From Dehalococcoidia bacterium (GTDB lineage: Bacteria; Chloroflexota; Dehalococcoidia; UBA2979): 44,173 nucleotides of DNA. The number at the start of each line of letters is the position of its first letter. The stretch's first letter is position 1. The notes under the pieces are model-generated. The model was not told the origin of the DNA. It saw only the letters and a list, made by a program, of their open reading frames with translations, and made no database searches. Below, in pieces: positions 1 to 8,359 of this stretch. The position numbers and the translations under genes were made by a program. The stretch is from the NCBI GenBank assembly GCA_020845735.1, contig JADLFF010000014.1, positions 1 to 44,173 of the forward strand, in the 5' to 3' direction.

Positions 1-457
1 GGATGTTGACCGTGGTGATCACCGAGATGCCGGCGTCGAGGAGCGCGTGCACGTCCTGCCAGCGCCTGGCGTTCCGCGAGCCGGGTACGTTGGTGTGCGC
101 CAGCTCGTCGACGAGCGCGACCTGCGGATGCCGCGCGAGCACGGCGTCGAGGTCCATCTCCTCGACGTCCGAGCCGCGGTAGAAGATCGTGCGGCGCGGC
201 ACCACGTCGAGATCGCCCAGCGCCGCCTCGGTCTGCGGGCGGCCGTGCGTCTCGACGAACGCAGCGACCACATCCTCGCCCGCATCGCGGCGGCGGCGCC
301 CCTCGAGGAGCATCGCGTAGGTCTTGCCGACACCCGGCGCCATCCCGAGGTAGATGCGGAGGCGGCCGCGCGTCCGGGCCGCCTCGGACCGCACGATCCG
401 CCGCAACAGCGCGTCGGGATCCGGGCGCCTGTCCTCGTCGCGGGTCGCGGTGCTCAC
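1..457 (-). CDS. kdpD: KdpD N-terminal sensor/ATP-binding region (partial, runs off the window)
   Basis: The first 152 residues of KdpD are visible and the gene continues beyond base 1. A Walker A-type motif GMAPGVGKTYAML lies near residues 38-50, and the family signature VDELAHTNVPGSR near residues 112-124 is followed by the WQDVHALLDAGI segment. In KdpD this cytoplasmic region senses conditions such as K+ or c-di-AMP and controls the kinase. The GTG start (457-455) overlaps the kdpC stop as GTGA, so the two genes are translationally coupled. A separate DUF4118/kinase protein heads the same operon (6635-8215), so this gene probably encodes only the N-terminal sensor half, perhaps with a universal-stress domain. 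Its C-terminus is out of view, so a full-length KdpD cannot be excluded. Confidence 0.93.
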   Translation of the reverse strand, partial: MSTATRDEDRRPDPDALLRRIVRSEAARTRGRLRIYLGMAPGVGKTYAMLLEGRRRRDAGEDVVAAFVETHGRPQTEAALGDLDVVPRRTIFYRGSDVEEMDLDAVLARHPQVALVDELAHTNVPGSRNARRWQDVHALLDAGISVITTVNI

Positions 458-1050
458 GGCCTGAGGGGATAGCGCGCATCGAGGGCGATGTTCAGCCGGA
501 GGACGTTCACCCGCGGCTCACCGATGAGCCCGAGCGCCCGCCCCTCCGTGAACTCGTCGAGGAGAGCGCGCATGTTCACCTCGCTCGTCCCGCGCGCCGT
601 CGCCACCGAGGCGACCTGCAGTCTCGCGGTGGCCGGCGAGATGTGCGGGTCCAGCCCACTCCCCGAGGCCGTCACGGCGTCCGAGGGCAGCGCCGCACCG
701 GCCTCGAGACCATGCGCCTCGCGGAACGCTGCGGCATCGGCCGCGACGCGGTCGTGCAGCTTCTGGCTGAGCGGCCCGTAGTTCGAGCCACTCGAGCTCG
801 CGCCGTCGTAGCCCGTCCCGGCCGCCGAGGGGCGTGCGTGAAAGTAGGCGGCGCTCGTGAAGGTCTGCCCCACGAGGCTCGACCCCACCGTCTGCCCACC
901 CACCTCGATGAGACTGCCGTTCGCCTGCCTCGGGAAGACGAGCTGCGCCACGCCCGTCACCACGAGGGGATAGACCACCGTCGTCAGCACCATCAGCACC
1001 ACCGTCACGACCAGCAGCGGCCGCAGCTCGCGCGTGATCATCGCAGTCAT
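454..1050 (-). CDS. kdpC: K+-transporting ATPase subunit KdpC
   Basis: KdpC is the single-pass subunit of the high-affinity K+ pump KdpFABC that stabilises the complex and aids ATP binding. The 198-aa product has the family's length. One membrane segment near residues 10-30 (LLVVTVVLMVLTTVVYPLVV) is followed by a periplasmic domain with the family block SSSGSNYGPLSQKL. I chose the ATG at 1050 because GGGGAG ends six bases upstream, whereas the ATG at 1056 directly abuts that ribosome-binding site. It follows kdpB after 22 bases and overlaps the kdpD start by 4 bases. Confidence 0.95.
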   Translation of the reverse strand: MTAMITRELRPLLVVTVVLMVLTTVVYPLVVTGVAQLVFPRQANGSLIEVGGQTVGSSLVGQTFTSAAYFHARPSAAGTGYDGASSSGSNYGPLSQKLHDRVAADAAAFREAHGLEAGAALPSDAVTASGSGLDPHISPATARLQVASVATARGTSEVNMRALLDEFTEGRALGLIGEPRVNVLRLNIALDARYPLRP

Positions 1051-1072
1051 CGTCATCTCCCCGTCCTCGCCA

Positions 1073-3160
1073 CTAGGCCAGGTGCGCCAGGCGCACGAGC
1101 ACGTCGATCGCCTTGATCCCGACGAACGGCACAATCACCCCGCCGAGGCCGTACAGCAGCGCGTTACGCCTCAGCAAAACCGCCGCGCCGATCGGGCGGT
1201 ACGCCACACCTCGGAGGGCGAGCGGCACGAGGGCCACGATGATCAGCGCGTTGAAGATGACGGCCGAGAGGATCGCGCTCTCGGGACTGCCGAGGCGCAT
1301 CAGGTTCAGCAGGTCGAGCGCGGGGTACGTGACCGCGAACGCCGCGGGCAGGATCGCGAAGTACTTCGCGACATCGTTGGCGATGCTGAACGTCGTGAGT
1401 GCGCCGCGCGTCATCAGCAGTTGCTTGCCGATCGCCACGATCTCGATCAGCTTCGTCGGGTCGCTGTCGAGGTCGACCATGTTGCCGGCCTCCCGGGCGG
1501 CCTGCGTGCCGCTGTTCATGGCCACGCCGACATCGGCCTGCGCGAGGGCCGGCGCGTCGTTGGTGCCGTCACCCGTCATCGCGACCAGGCGGCCCTTCTC
1601 CTGCTCCTCGCGGATCAGGCGGATCTTGTCCTCGGGCTTGCTTTCCGGCACGTAGTCATCGACGGCCGCCTCGCGAGCAATCGTCGCGGCCGTCAGCCGG
1701 TTGTCGCCGGTGACCATCACCGTGCGGATGCCCATGCGCCGCAGCTCCTCGAAGCGTTCGCGGATGCCGGGCTTCACCGTGTCCTTGAGGTAGATCAGCC
1801 CGAGGACGCGCCCCTCATCGAGGACGGCGAGCGGCGTGCCGCCCGCCTGCGAGATGCGCTCGGACTCCGCGCGCAGCGCCGCCGAGGGCGCGCCACCCAC
1901 CGCGGCGACCACGGCATCGACAGCCCCCTTGGCCGTCAGCCGGCCGTCCAACCGCAGTCCGCTCATCCGCGTCTCGGCGCTAAACGGGACGAACTCAGCG
2001 CCAGCGGGCAGCGCCGTGACAAGGCGCTCGTAGCCCGCGGACCGCGCCAGATCGAGGACCGACCTGCCCTCCGGGGTGTCGTCACCCAGCGAGGAGCGCA
2101 CGGCCGCCTCGACGAGCTGCTCATCGCTCACCCCGTCGACCGCGATGAACTCGGCCGCGAGGCGGTTGCCGAACGTGATCGTCCCCGTCTTGTCGAGGAG
2201 CAGCGTGTCCACGTCGCCCGCCGCCTCGACGGCACGACCCGACATCGCGAGGACGTTGCGCTGCACGAGGCGGTCCATCCCCGCGATGCCGATCGCGGAG
2301 AGCAGCCCGCCGATCGTCGTCGGGATCAGCGTCACCAGCAGCGCCACGAGGACCACCACCGAGACCTCGGAGCCTGCGTACCGGGCGAACGGCTGCAGCG
2401 TCGCGGTCACGATCAGGAAGATGAAGGTCAGCCCGGCGAGGAGGATGTTGAGCGCCACCTCGTTGGGCGTCTTCTGGCGCTCGGCGCCCTCGACGAGGGC
2501 GATCATCCGGTCGAGGAAGGTCTCGCCCGGGTCTGCCGTGATCTTGATCCGCAGCTCGTCGCTGACGACGGTCGTGCCGCCCGTGACCGAGCTGCGGATG
2601 TCGGTGCCCGGCTCCTTGAGGACAGGCGCCGACTCACCGGTGATCGCCGCCTCGTTGACGAAGGCGACACCACCAACGACCTCGCCGTCGCCGGGGATGA
2701 GCTCGCCGACGCTCACGCGCACGAGGTCGCCCCGGCGCAGCGCCGAGGCGGCCACGGTCTCGATCGAGCCATCCGCAGGACGCAGGCGGTTGGCGGTTGC
2801 CTGTGTCCGCGTGCGGCGCAGCGCGTCGGCCTGCGCCTTGCCTCGGCCCTCCGCGATCGCCTCGGCGAAGTTCGCGAAGAGGACGGTGAACCAGAGCCAG
2901 AGCGCGATCTGCAGCTCGAACCGCAGGAGCTCGAAGGCGGCGCCGGCGGCGAGGTCGCGCAGGAAGATCATCGAGGTCAGCAACGCGCCGATCTCGACGA
3001 TGAAGATGATGGGGTTGCGGTACAACGACCTCGGACTGAGCTTCCGCAGCGAGTCGACGACCGCCTGGCGGACGATGGCGCCCGTCCAGACGCTCTGCTT
3101 GTGGCGCTTCGGGACGGTGATCTGCGGGGTGGGTGCGGACGGTGCGGGTACGACGGCCAC
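1073..3160 (-). CDS. kdpB: K+-transporting P-type ATPase subunit KdpB
   Basis: KdpB is the catalytic P-type ATPase subunit of the inner-membrane KdpFABC pump. Visible motifs in order are TGES in the actuator domain, the phosphorylation motif DKTGTIT with its Asp at about residue 323, and the hinge motif [10 protein letters not shown]. The length is 695 aa, close to the family's 680-700. The GTG at 3160-3158 is chosen as start because AAGGAG lies seven bases upstream and the reading frame further upstream is low-complexity antisense of kdpA. It starts 43 bases after the kdpA stop. No key residue is missing. Confidence 0.97.
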   Translation of the reverse strand: MAVVPAPSAPTPQITVPKRHKQSVWTGAIVRQAVVDSLRKLSPRSLYRNPIIFIVEIGALLTSMIFLRDLAAGAAFELLRFELQIALWLWFTVLFANFAEAIAEGRGKAQADALRRTRTQATANRLRPADGSIETVAASALRRGDLVRVSVGELIPGDGEVVGGVAFVNEAAITGESAPVLKEPGTDIRSSVTGGTTVVSDELRIKITADPGETFLDRMIALVEGAERQKTPNEVALNILLAGLTFIFLIVTATLQPFARYAGSEVSVVVLVALLVTLIPTTIGGLLSAIGIAGMDRLVQRNVLAMSGRAVEAAGDVDTLLLDKTGTITFGNRLAAEFIAVDGVSDEQLVEAAVRSSLGDDTPEGRSVLDLARSAGYERLVTALPAGAEFVPFSAETRMSGLRLDGRLTAKGAVDAVVAAVGGAPSAALRAESERISQAGGTPLAVLDEGRVLGLIYLKDTVKPGIRERFEELRRMGIRTVMVTGDNRLTAATIAREAAVDDYVPESKPEDKIRLIREEQEKGRLVAMTGDGTNDAPALAQADVGVAMNSGTQAAREAGNMVDLDSDPTKLIEIVAIGKQLLMTRGALTTFSIANDVAKYFAILPAAFAVTYPALDLLNLMRLGSPESAILSAVIFNALIIVALVPLALRGVAYRPIGAAVLLRRNALLYGLGGVIVPFVGIKAIDVLVRLAHLA

Positions 3161-3203
3161 CGATGTGCTCCTTGTACGCCTCGTGAATCCCGAGGCAGGC
3201 GAC

Positions 3204-4937
3204 CTAGAAGAGAACCCCGTCGGCGCGCATGAGGTGCTCGACGATCGGGCCGAGCGCGAGCGCGGGGAAGAAGGTGAGCAGACCGACGATGACGATGATC
3301 CCCGTGAACAGGCCACCGAACGTGAACCCATCGACGGGGAACGTGCCGGGACTGGCCGCGACACGCTGCTTGCGAGCCATGGCCCCCGCGATCACCATCA
3401 CGGACACGAGGAAGACGAACCGGCCGAACAGCATGTTCACGCCGATCCCGAGGTTGTAGAACGTCCCGTTCGCGCCGAGGCCGGCGAATGCCGAGCCGTT
3501 GTTCGCACTGCCCGAGGTGAAGGCGTACAGCACCTCGGAGAAGCCGTGCGGCCCCGCGTTGTTCAGCGTGTCGGTCCCGAAGGGGTTCACGACCGCGACC
3601 GCCGTCCACACGAGGATGAGCACGGGGAACACGAGGAGCGAGGCCATCACCGCCTTCATCTCGCGCGACTCCACCTTCTTGCCCAGGTACTCGGGAGTAC
3701 GCCCGACCATGAGGCCCGCGATGAACACCGTGAGCAGGATGTAGAGCACCGCGCCGTACATGCCGGAGCCCACCCCTCCGAAGATCACCTCGCTGGTCAT
3801 CATCAGGGCGAACGGAGTGATCCCGCCGAGACCCGTGTAGCTGTCGTGCATCGAGTTCACGGAGCCGTTGGAGGCGGCCGTGGTCGCCGCGGCCCAGGTC
3901 GTCGAGTTGCCGATGCCGACGCGGACCTCCTTGCCCTCCATGTTCCCGCCGAGCTGGTCAGCACTGGGCGCGGCGGTCACGCCCAGCGCGCCGAGCGTCG
4001 GGTTGCCCGCCTGCTCGGACCACGTCGTCACCACCGTCCCGAGGACGAGCACGGCGGTCATCGCGCCGATGAGCACCCAGCCGTGACGCGTCGAGCCCAC
4101 CATGCGGCCGTACATGTACACGGAGGCGACGGGGATCAGGAGGATCGCCACCATCTCGACGAGGTTGGTCCAGGCCGTGGGGTTCTCGAGTGGGTGCGCC
4201 GAGTTCACGTTGAAGAACCCGCCGCCGTTCGTGCCGAGCTGCTTGATCGCGACCTGCGAGGCGGCGGGCCCCATCGCGAGCGTCTGCGTCTCCCCCTCGA
4301 GCGTGGTCACCTCGGTGTACGCGCTGACGTTCTGGATGACGCCCTGCGAAACGAGGAAGAGTGCCAGCACCACCGACAGAGGCAGCAGGACGTAGAGCGT
4401 GCTCCGCGTCAGGTCGACCCAGAAGTTCCCGAGGGTGGACGCGGACTGCCGCGCCACGCCTCGGATCACCGCCACGAGGACGGCCATCCCCACGGCCGCG
4501 GAGACGAAGTTCTGGAACGTCAGCCCCGCCATCTGCGAGAGGTAGCTGAGCGTGGTCTCGCCACCGTACGATTGCCAGTTGGTGTTGGTGACGAAGCTGG
4601 CCGCCGTGTTGAATGCCAGGGTCGGCTTCGCACCCTCGAGACCCTGTGGGTTCATCGGGAGGAAGCCCTGCAGGCGCAGGATCGCGTACAGCAGCAGGAA
4701 GCCCGCGACGTTGAACGCGAGCGTCGCGAGCAGGTAGCGCCGCCAGTCCTGCTCGCGGTCCTCGTCGATGCCGCCGAGGCGGTAGGTAGCCACCTCGAGC
4801 GGGCGCACGACGGGGTGCAGCCAGGTCCGACGGCCCTCGTACACCGCCGTCATGTACGTCCCGAGGGGTTTCGCGGCCGCCAGCAGCAGCGCGACGTACA
4901 GCGCCAGCTGGCCCCACTCGATGGCAGTCACGGTCAC
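3204..4937 (-). CDS. kdpA: K+-transporting ATPase subunit KdpA
   Basis: KdpA is the ion-channel-like, K+-binding subunit of KdpFABC, a polytopic membrane protein of the SKT family. The 577-aa product contains the selectivity-filter-like repeats, including [20 protein letters not shown] and [14 protein letters not shown], within many hydrophobic segments. The GTG at 4937 overlaps the kdpF stop as GTGA. A second GTG six bases downstream (4931) has a better distance to the AGAGGAG ribosome-binding site, so the true start may be 4931. Neighbours are kdpF upstream and kdpB 43 bases downstream. Confidence 0.97.
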   Translation of the reverse strand: MTVTAIEWGQLALYVALLLAAAKPLGTYMTAVYEGRRTWLHPVVRPLEVATYRLGGIDEDREQDWRRYLLATLAFNVAGFLLLYAILRLQGFLPMNPQGLEGAKPTLAFNTAASFVTNTNWQSYGGETTLSYLSQMAGLTFQNFVSAAVGMAVLVAVIRGVARQSASTLGNFWVDLTRSTLYVLLPLSVVLALFLVSQGVIQNVSAYTEVTTLEGETQTLAMGPAASQVAIKQLGTNGGGFFNVNSAHPLENPTAWTNLVEMVAILLIPVASVYMYGRMVGSTRHGWVLIGAMTAVLVLGTVVTTWSEQAGNPTLGALGVTAAPSADQLGGNMEGKEVRVGIGNSTTWAAATTAASNGSVNSMHDSYTGLGGITPFALMMTSEVIFGGVGSGMYGAVLYILLTVFIAGLMVGRTPEYLGKKVESREMKAVMASLLVFPVLILVWTAVAVVNPFGTDTLNNAGPHGFSEVLYAFTSGSANNGSAFAGLGANGTFYNLGIGVNMLFGRFVFLVSVMVIAGAMARKQRVAASPGTFPVDGFTFGGLFTGIIVIVGLLTFFPALALGPIVEHLMRADGVLF

Positions 4938-5023
4938 ATCTCCTCTGCGCGAAAGAGCGCATAGAGCACGTAGATGCCCACCGCGATGGTGAGCACGAGG
5001 CCGACGAGGTTCTCGAGATCCAC
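4934..5023 (-). CDS. kdpF: KdpF small membrane subunit
   Basis: This 29-aa open frame immediately precedes kdpA. It encodes one hydrophobic helix (LVGLVLTIAVGIYVLYALF) followed by RAEEM, matching the KdpF pattern of a single helix ending in a short AEAF-like polar tail. KdpF is a lipid-like stabiliser of the KdpABC complex. The GTG start at 5023 has GGGAGG six to ten bases upstream. Its stop overlaps the kdpA start, and it begins one base after the stop of the preceding 27-aa frame. It is too short for most gene callers. Confidence 0.85.
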   Translation of the reverse strand: MDLENLVGLVLTIAVGIYVLYALFRAEEM

Positions 5024-5024
5024 C

Positions 5025-5108
5025 TCAAACCTCCCAGAGGAATCGGGCCATGAGCCAGCACAGCCCGAACGAGACGATTCCAACAGCTACAAACGCAACG
5101 TCCGGCAT
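5025..5108 (-). CDS. 27-aa single-helix membrane peptide ahead of kdpF
   Basis: A 27-residue frame starts with MPDVAFVAVGIVSFGLCWLM and ends ARFLWEV. It is one membrane helix with a short basic/acidic tail. A G-rich ribosome-binding site (GGGGG) lies about eight bases before the ATG, and its stop is one base before the kdpF start, so translation is probably coupled. I recall similar tiny hydrophobic frames ahead of kdpF in actinobacterial loci, which supports a real gene, but I know of no assigned function. It may be a second small subunit or regulator of KdpFABC. Coding status rests on position, ribosome-binding site and composition only. Confidence 0.6.
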   Translation of the reverse strand: MPDVAFVAVGIVSFGLCWLMARFLWEV

Positions 5109-5164
5109 GCGGACATACCCCCTGCTCCGCCATCACCTCGAACTCCTCGAGCTCACCTCGAGGC

Positions 5165-5182
5165 GCCCGGGCCTTCCCGGGC
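5165..5182 (-). promoter_or_regulatory. Strong GC hairpin between regulatory and structural kdp genes
   Basis: A perfect 7-bp inverted repeat, GCCCGGG and CCCGGGC around a 4-base loop, lies in the 88-base gap between the 94-aa gene and the 27-aa membrane peptide. No T-run follows on either strand, so it is not a classical intrinsic terminator. It could be an RNA processing or stability element, or an attenuation site that lowers expression between the regulators and the pump. Confidence 0.45.
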
Positions 5183-5196
5183 CACGGCGCGATATG

Positions 5197-5481
5197 TCAC
5201 ACCGGCGGCCCCTCCTGATCGCGCGGCCTCGAGATCCGCGTCGACACGTATGCGGTGAGCGTCGAGTCGGCGGTCAGCGCGTACTCCTCGACGACGCGCG
5301 CGGCGACGTCCAGCGCCTCGAGGCTGGTCGCGCGGTCGCCGAACGTCGCCGACACCGTGACGGCATGGGCCGTGTCGGCCTCGAGGACCAGCATTCGACA
5401 GGCGGCACGCAGCATGCGCGTCCAGTCCTCGAACGCCTGGTCCGGCTCGTGCCGGTGCTGCAGCTCGCGTAGCTCGAGCAA
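5197..5481 (-). CDS. Conserved-looking 94-aa protein of unknown function in the kdp operon
   Basis: The 94-aa product begins MLELRELQHRHEPDQAFEDW if the TTG at 5481-5479 is used. That start has AGGAG seven bases upstream, just after the stop of the receiver gene. No membrane segment or signal peptide is visible. The sequence is an acidic, mixed alpha/beta-like small domain (segments MLVLEADTAHAVTVSATF and VVEEYALTADSTLTAYVSTR). I do not recognise the family. Its place directly behind a receiver-only protein and before the pump genes suggests a partner or output of that receiver, but this is inference from position only. Confidence 0.6.
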   Translation of the reverse strand: MLELRELQHRHEPDQAFEDWTRMLRAACRMLVLEADTAHAVTVSATFGDRATSLEALDVAARVVEEYALTADSTLTAYVSTRISRPRDQEGPPV

Positions 5482-5492
5482 CGCCCCGCTCC

Positions 5493-5861
5493 TCAGTCCT
5501 CCGCTGCCTCGTGGGCGCCCTCGCCGGCCGCGATGCGCAACAGCGCGTCGAGGGGGAACGGCTTGGGCAGGTAGGCGAGCGGCCTGAACTCGTCGAGGCG
5601 TTCCGGGTGCACGCGCAGCGCCGAGACCACGACGAACGGGAGGTCGCGTCCCACCTCGCGGAGGTGGCGCACCACCTCCCAGCCCGTGCCGTCCGGGAGA
5701 TCGATGTCGAGGAGCATGACGTCGAACGCCTGCCCCTCGAGGGCCTCGCGCGCGGCCTCGACAGAGCTCGCCGTGGTCACCTCGTGGCCGTGGGCCGTGA
5801 GGTTGCGCGCGATCACGCGGCAGAGCGTCGGTTCGTCCTCGACCAGCAGTACCCGGCGCAT
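5493..5861 (-). CDS. Stand-alone response-regulator receiver protein
   Basis: The 122-aa product is a single CheY-like receiver domain with no output domain. It has the acidic pocket (VEDEP, residues 7-11), the phospho-acceptor Asp52 in LLDIDLPDG and the conserved Lys100 in LPKPF. The ATG at 5861 has GAGGAGG six bases upstream. It lies between kdpE and the pump genes, behind a 90-base gap that holds its own possible KdpE-type operator (5903-5919). It probably exchanges phosphate with a kinase of this locus or acts by protein contact. The target is unknown, the neighbouring 94-aa protein being a candidate. Confidence 0.88.
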   Translation of the reverse strand: MRRVLLVEDEPTLCRVIARNLTAHGHEVTTASSVEAAREALEGQAFDVMLLDIDLPDGTGWEVVRHLREVGRDLPFVVVSALRVHPERLDEFRPLAYLPKPFPLDALLRIAAGEGAHEAAED

Positions 5862-5902
5862 GGTGTGCCTCCTCGCGGTGAGGAGATGGTGCGCCCGAGG
5901 TG

Positions 5903-5919
5903 CTCAACAAGTCCTGAAC
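5903..5919 (-). promoter_or_regulatory. Putative KdpE/OmpR-type operator (11-bp direct repeat)
   Basis: On the minus strand the hexamers GTTCAG and GTTGAG stand in direct repeat with an 11-base period. The site lies 42-58 bases upstream of the receiver gene start and inside the gap after kdpE. OmpR/PhoB-family regulators bind such tandem half-sites one helical turn apart. The same arrangement occurs upstream of the kinase gene at 8241-8257. Confidence 0.45.
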
Positions 5920-5951
5920 AGAGAGGGCGAGCCGGATGAGGTGGCGGCGGC

Positions 5952-6638
5952 CTACGAGACAAAGCGGTAGCCGACCCCCGGCTCGGTGACGAAGTGTCGA
6001 GGCGCCAGCGGGTCCGGCTCGAGCTTCTTGCGCAGCCGCGCGATGTAGACGTGCAGGTAGTGGTTCTCCGAGGCGTACTCGGGGCCCCACACCGCCTGCA
6101 GCAGGGCGCGGTCGGTCAGCACGCGGTCCGGCCGCTCGACGAAGACACGCAGCAGATCGAACTCCGTGGGGGTGAGGTGCACGGCGCGCCCCTCGAGCTC
6201 CACGATGCGCCGTTCGAGGTCCACGCTCAGCGCGCCGAAGCGGCGTGGCGTGGGCTCCTCGGCGGCACGGGGCGAGTGGCGCAGCGCGACCCGCACCCGC
6301 GCGAGCAGCTCCTCGATGCCGAACGGCTTCGAGACGTAGTCGTCCGCCCCCGCATCGAGGGCATCGACCTTGTCGCGCTCACCCTCGCGCGCGGAGAGCA
6401 CGATGATCGGCGTCTGCCCCGCGAGGCGAATCGCGCGGATCACCTCGACGCCGTCCATGTCCGGCAGGCCAAGGTCGAGCACCACGACGTCGGGCGTGCG
6501 GCGGCGGAAGGCCGCGAGTGCCTCGGCGCCCGTCGTGGCGCGCTCCACGAGGAAGCCCCGGCGCTCGAGATTGCTGCCCACGATCCGCAGGATCGGCGGC
6601 TCGTCGTCGACGACCAGGATCACGGGCTGGCTCGTCAC
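5952..6638 (-). CDS. kdpE: KdpE-like OmpR-family response regulator
   Basis: This 228-aa regulator has an N-terminal receiver (residues 1-120) with DDEPP near the start, phospho-acceptor Asp55 in VVLDLGLPD, Ser82 and Lys104. A C-terminal OmpR-type winged helix (about 130-228) contains LTPTEFDLLRVFVERPDRVL and the end motif VTEPGVGYRFVS. It should activate kdp transcription under K+ limitation. The GTG start at 6638 overlaps the kinase stop as GTGA, so kinase and regulator are made together. The identification as KdpE rather than another OmpR-family member rests on this locus. Confidence 0.93.
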   Translation of the reverse strand: MTSQPVILVVDDEPPILRIVGSNLERRGFLVERATTGAEALAAFRRRTPDVVVLDLGLPDMDGVEVIRAIRLAGQTPIIVLSAREGERDKVDALDAGADDYVSKPFGIEELLARVRVALRHSPRAAEEPTPRRFGALSVDLERRIVELEGRAVHLTPTEFDLLRVFVERPDRVLTDRALLQAVWGPEYASENHYLHVYIARLRKKLEPDPLAPRHFVTEPGVGYRFVS

Positions 6639-8215
6639 GCGCGCTCCGAGGTGGTTCGCGCTGCGACCTCGGGCGGGGGCGCCACGATCGGGAGCGTGAA
6701 CCGGAAGCGCGCGCCGCCTCGAGGGTCGTTCTCGCCGCTGATCGTGCCGTGGTGGGCCTCGACGAGGCCGCGCGCGACGGCAAGGCCGAGGCCGCTCCCC
6801 TGCGTCCGCACGCGCCCTCGGCGGCCGCGCCCGAACGGCTCGAAGAGGTGCGCGCGTGCTTCGTCGGACAGGCCCGGGCCGTCGTCGCGCACTTCCACCT
6901 CGACCGCCTGGCCGGTCACCGCGGCCCCGATGGTGATCGTGCTACCCGCGGGCGTGTAGCGCACGGCGTTCTCGATGAGGTTCGTCAGCACCTCGCCAAT
7001 GGCGACCGCGTCGAACTGCAGGACCGGCAGATCCGAGGGCAGCGCGAGCACGATCCGATGCTCGCGCGCCTCCTTCTGCAGGCGCGCCGCCACGTCCCCC
7101 ACCACCGAGGCGAGGTCGTGCCACTGCGCGTCGATCCGGAGCGCGCCTGCCTCGATGCGCGACAGGTCGAGGAGGTGCGAGACCAGCTGGTCCACGCGCC
7201 GTGCCTCCGAGGCGATGTCGTCGACGAACTCGGTGCGCTCCTCGGGTGACCAGTCGATGTCGTCCGAGCGCAGGCTCTCGGCAGCCGCCACGATCGAGGC
7301 GAGGGGCGTGCGGAGGTCGTGAGAGACGGCGTTCAGCATCGCCGCGCGCAGGTCGTCGGTGCGACGCAGCACCTCGGCCTCCGTGGCTGCCGTGCGGAGC
7401 TGCTGTCGCTCGGTCGCGCGCCCGAGCTGCAGGCCCGCGGCCACGAGGAGCCGATCGTCCGCCGTGTCGTACGAGGGCTGGCCGGGGCGCAGCACGACGA
7501 CGATGCGACCCAGCTCGTGGCCCTCGCTGGTGATGCGCACGCTGCGATGCTCGAAGTCGAGGCGGCCCGGACGCCGCTCGCCTCCCGCGGGACGCACGCG
7601 AACCCAGCGCCGGCGGCCGCCGTCGGTCTGGAGCACGCTCCCCGCGCCGGCAGCCGCAGTGCGTGCGAACGCGAGGGCATCGGCACTGCCGACCCCGACG
7701 CGGATCGGGCCTGCCGCGGCGTCGATGCGGATGAGCACCGCCTCGGCGGCGAACTCCTCCTGGAGGCGCGCGGCAACGGAGCGGAGGGCGTCGCCCAGCT
7801 CGCTCTCGTTGACCAGCCTGACGACGTCGAAGAGGACGCGCGCGTCGCGCTCGCGGGTAGCCGCCTGCACCTCGCGCCGCCGGGCGACCTCGGCAAGCTG
7901 CCCGGTGACGATGCCCGACGCGAGCAGCACGAGCAGCGACACCCACTCGGCAGGACGGTCAACGGTGAGGCGCAGGTGAGGCTCAATGAAGAAGAGGTCG
8001 AACGCGATGAACGCGGCAACCGCTGCGAAGCTCGATGCACGGCTGCCGTAGGCGATCGCAACAGCGAGGACCGCCACGAGGTACGCCATCGAGAAGCTGG
8101 AGTCCCACACCGCGAGGCGGACCAGCTGCAGGAGCACGGTCATCGCCCCGACCGAGGCGACGGCAACCGCCAGCTCCTCGAGGATGCGTCGCGTAGGCAC
8201 GGGCACTCCCACCAT
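6635..8215 (-). CDS. DUF4118-GAF-histidine kinase (C-terminal half of a split KdpD)
   Basis: The 526-aa membrane histidine kinase corresponds to the C-terminal half of KdpD. It has a DUF4118-type set of about four membrane helices (residues 20-110), a GAF-like region (125-270), a dimerisation/phospho-acceptor domain with His299 in NAVSHDLRTPLAS, and a HATPase domain with NLIENAVRYTP, DDGPGL and GSGLGLAVARG. It lacks the N-terminal Walker-type sensor, which is encoded separately at the operon end (1-457). The ATG at 8215 has only a weak G-rich site upstream, and a GTG five codons later is possible. It is the first gene of the kdp operon and is divergent from the CoA-transferase pair. Confidence 0.9.
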   Translation of the reverse strand: MVGVPVPTRRILEELAVAVASVGAMTVLLQLVRLAVWDSSFSMAYLVAVLAVAIAYGSRASSFAAVAAFIAFDLFFIEPHLRLTVDRPAEWVSLLVLLASGIVTGQLAEVARRREVQAATRERDARVLFDVVRLVNESELGDALRSVAARLQEEFAAEAVLIRIDAAAGPIRVGVGSADALAFARTAAAGAGSVLQTDGGRRRWVRVRPAGGERRPGRLDFEHRSVRITSEGHELGRIVVVLRPGQPSYDTADDRLLVAAGLQLGRATERQQLRTAATEAEVLRRTDDLRAAMLNAVSHDLRTPLASIVAAAESLRSDDIDWSPEERTEFVDDIASEARRVDQLVSHLLDLSRIEAGALRIDAQWHDLASVVGDVAARLQKEAREHRIVLALPSDLPVLQFDAVAIGEVLTNLIENAVRYTPAGSTITIGAAVTGQAVEVEVRDDGPGLSDEARAHLFEPFGRGRRGRVRTQGSGLGLAVARGLVEAHHGTISGENDPRGGARFRFTLPIVAPPPEVAARTTSERA

Positions 8216-8240
8216 GCCCCGAGATCATCGCGCGTAAGGC

Positions 8241-8257
8241 CTCAACAGGGGCTCAAC
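8241..8257 (-). promoter_or_regulatory. Putative KdpE operator upstream of the kinase gene
   Basis: GTTGAG occurs twice on the minus strand with an 11-base period (8257-8252 and 8246-8241), 26-42 bases before the kinase start. The repeat spacing is that expected for an OmpR-family dimer on one face of DNA. The matching site at 5903-5919 in the same operon supports autoregulation by KdpE. Start-site mapping is absent, so activation and repression cannot be told apart. Confidence 0.5.
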
Positions 8258-8309
8258 GGCCGCCGTGCTCGGCACGGGCGCTCGCTGCCTCGAGGACGGC
8301 GCGCGCGAT

Positions 8310-8321
8310 CAACGGCCGTTG
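8310..8321. promoter_or_regulatory. 12-bp palindrome in the divergent intergenic region
   Basis: The perfect palindrome CAACGGCCGTTG lies 39-50 bases upstream of the first CoA-transferase start. A partial copy (CAACGGCCG) occurs at 8254-8262. It may be an operator for the CoA-transferase pair, but no regulator gene is adjacent. Confidence 0.3.
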
Positions 8322-8359
8322 TAGACTCCGCTGCGGCTCAGGAGAGTGGAGGCGTCGAC

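Noticed and set aside
1034-4964. Very long plus-strand open frames opposite kdpB and kdpA
   Set aside because: They are Arg/His/Asp-rich antisense shadows of GC-rich genes with no ribosome-binding site, while the opposite strand encodes intact KdpA and KdpB with all motifs.
5165-5182. Classical terminator within the kdp operon
   Set aside because: The stem is strong but no T-run follows on either strand, so I list it only as a hairpin.
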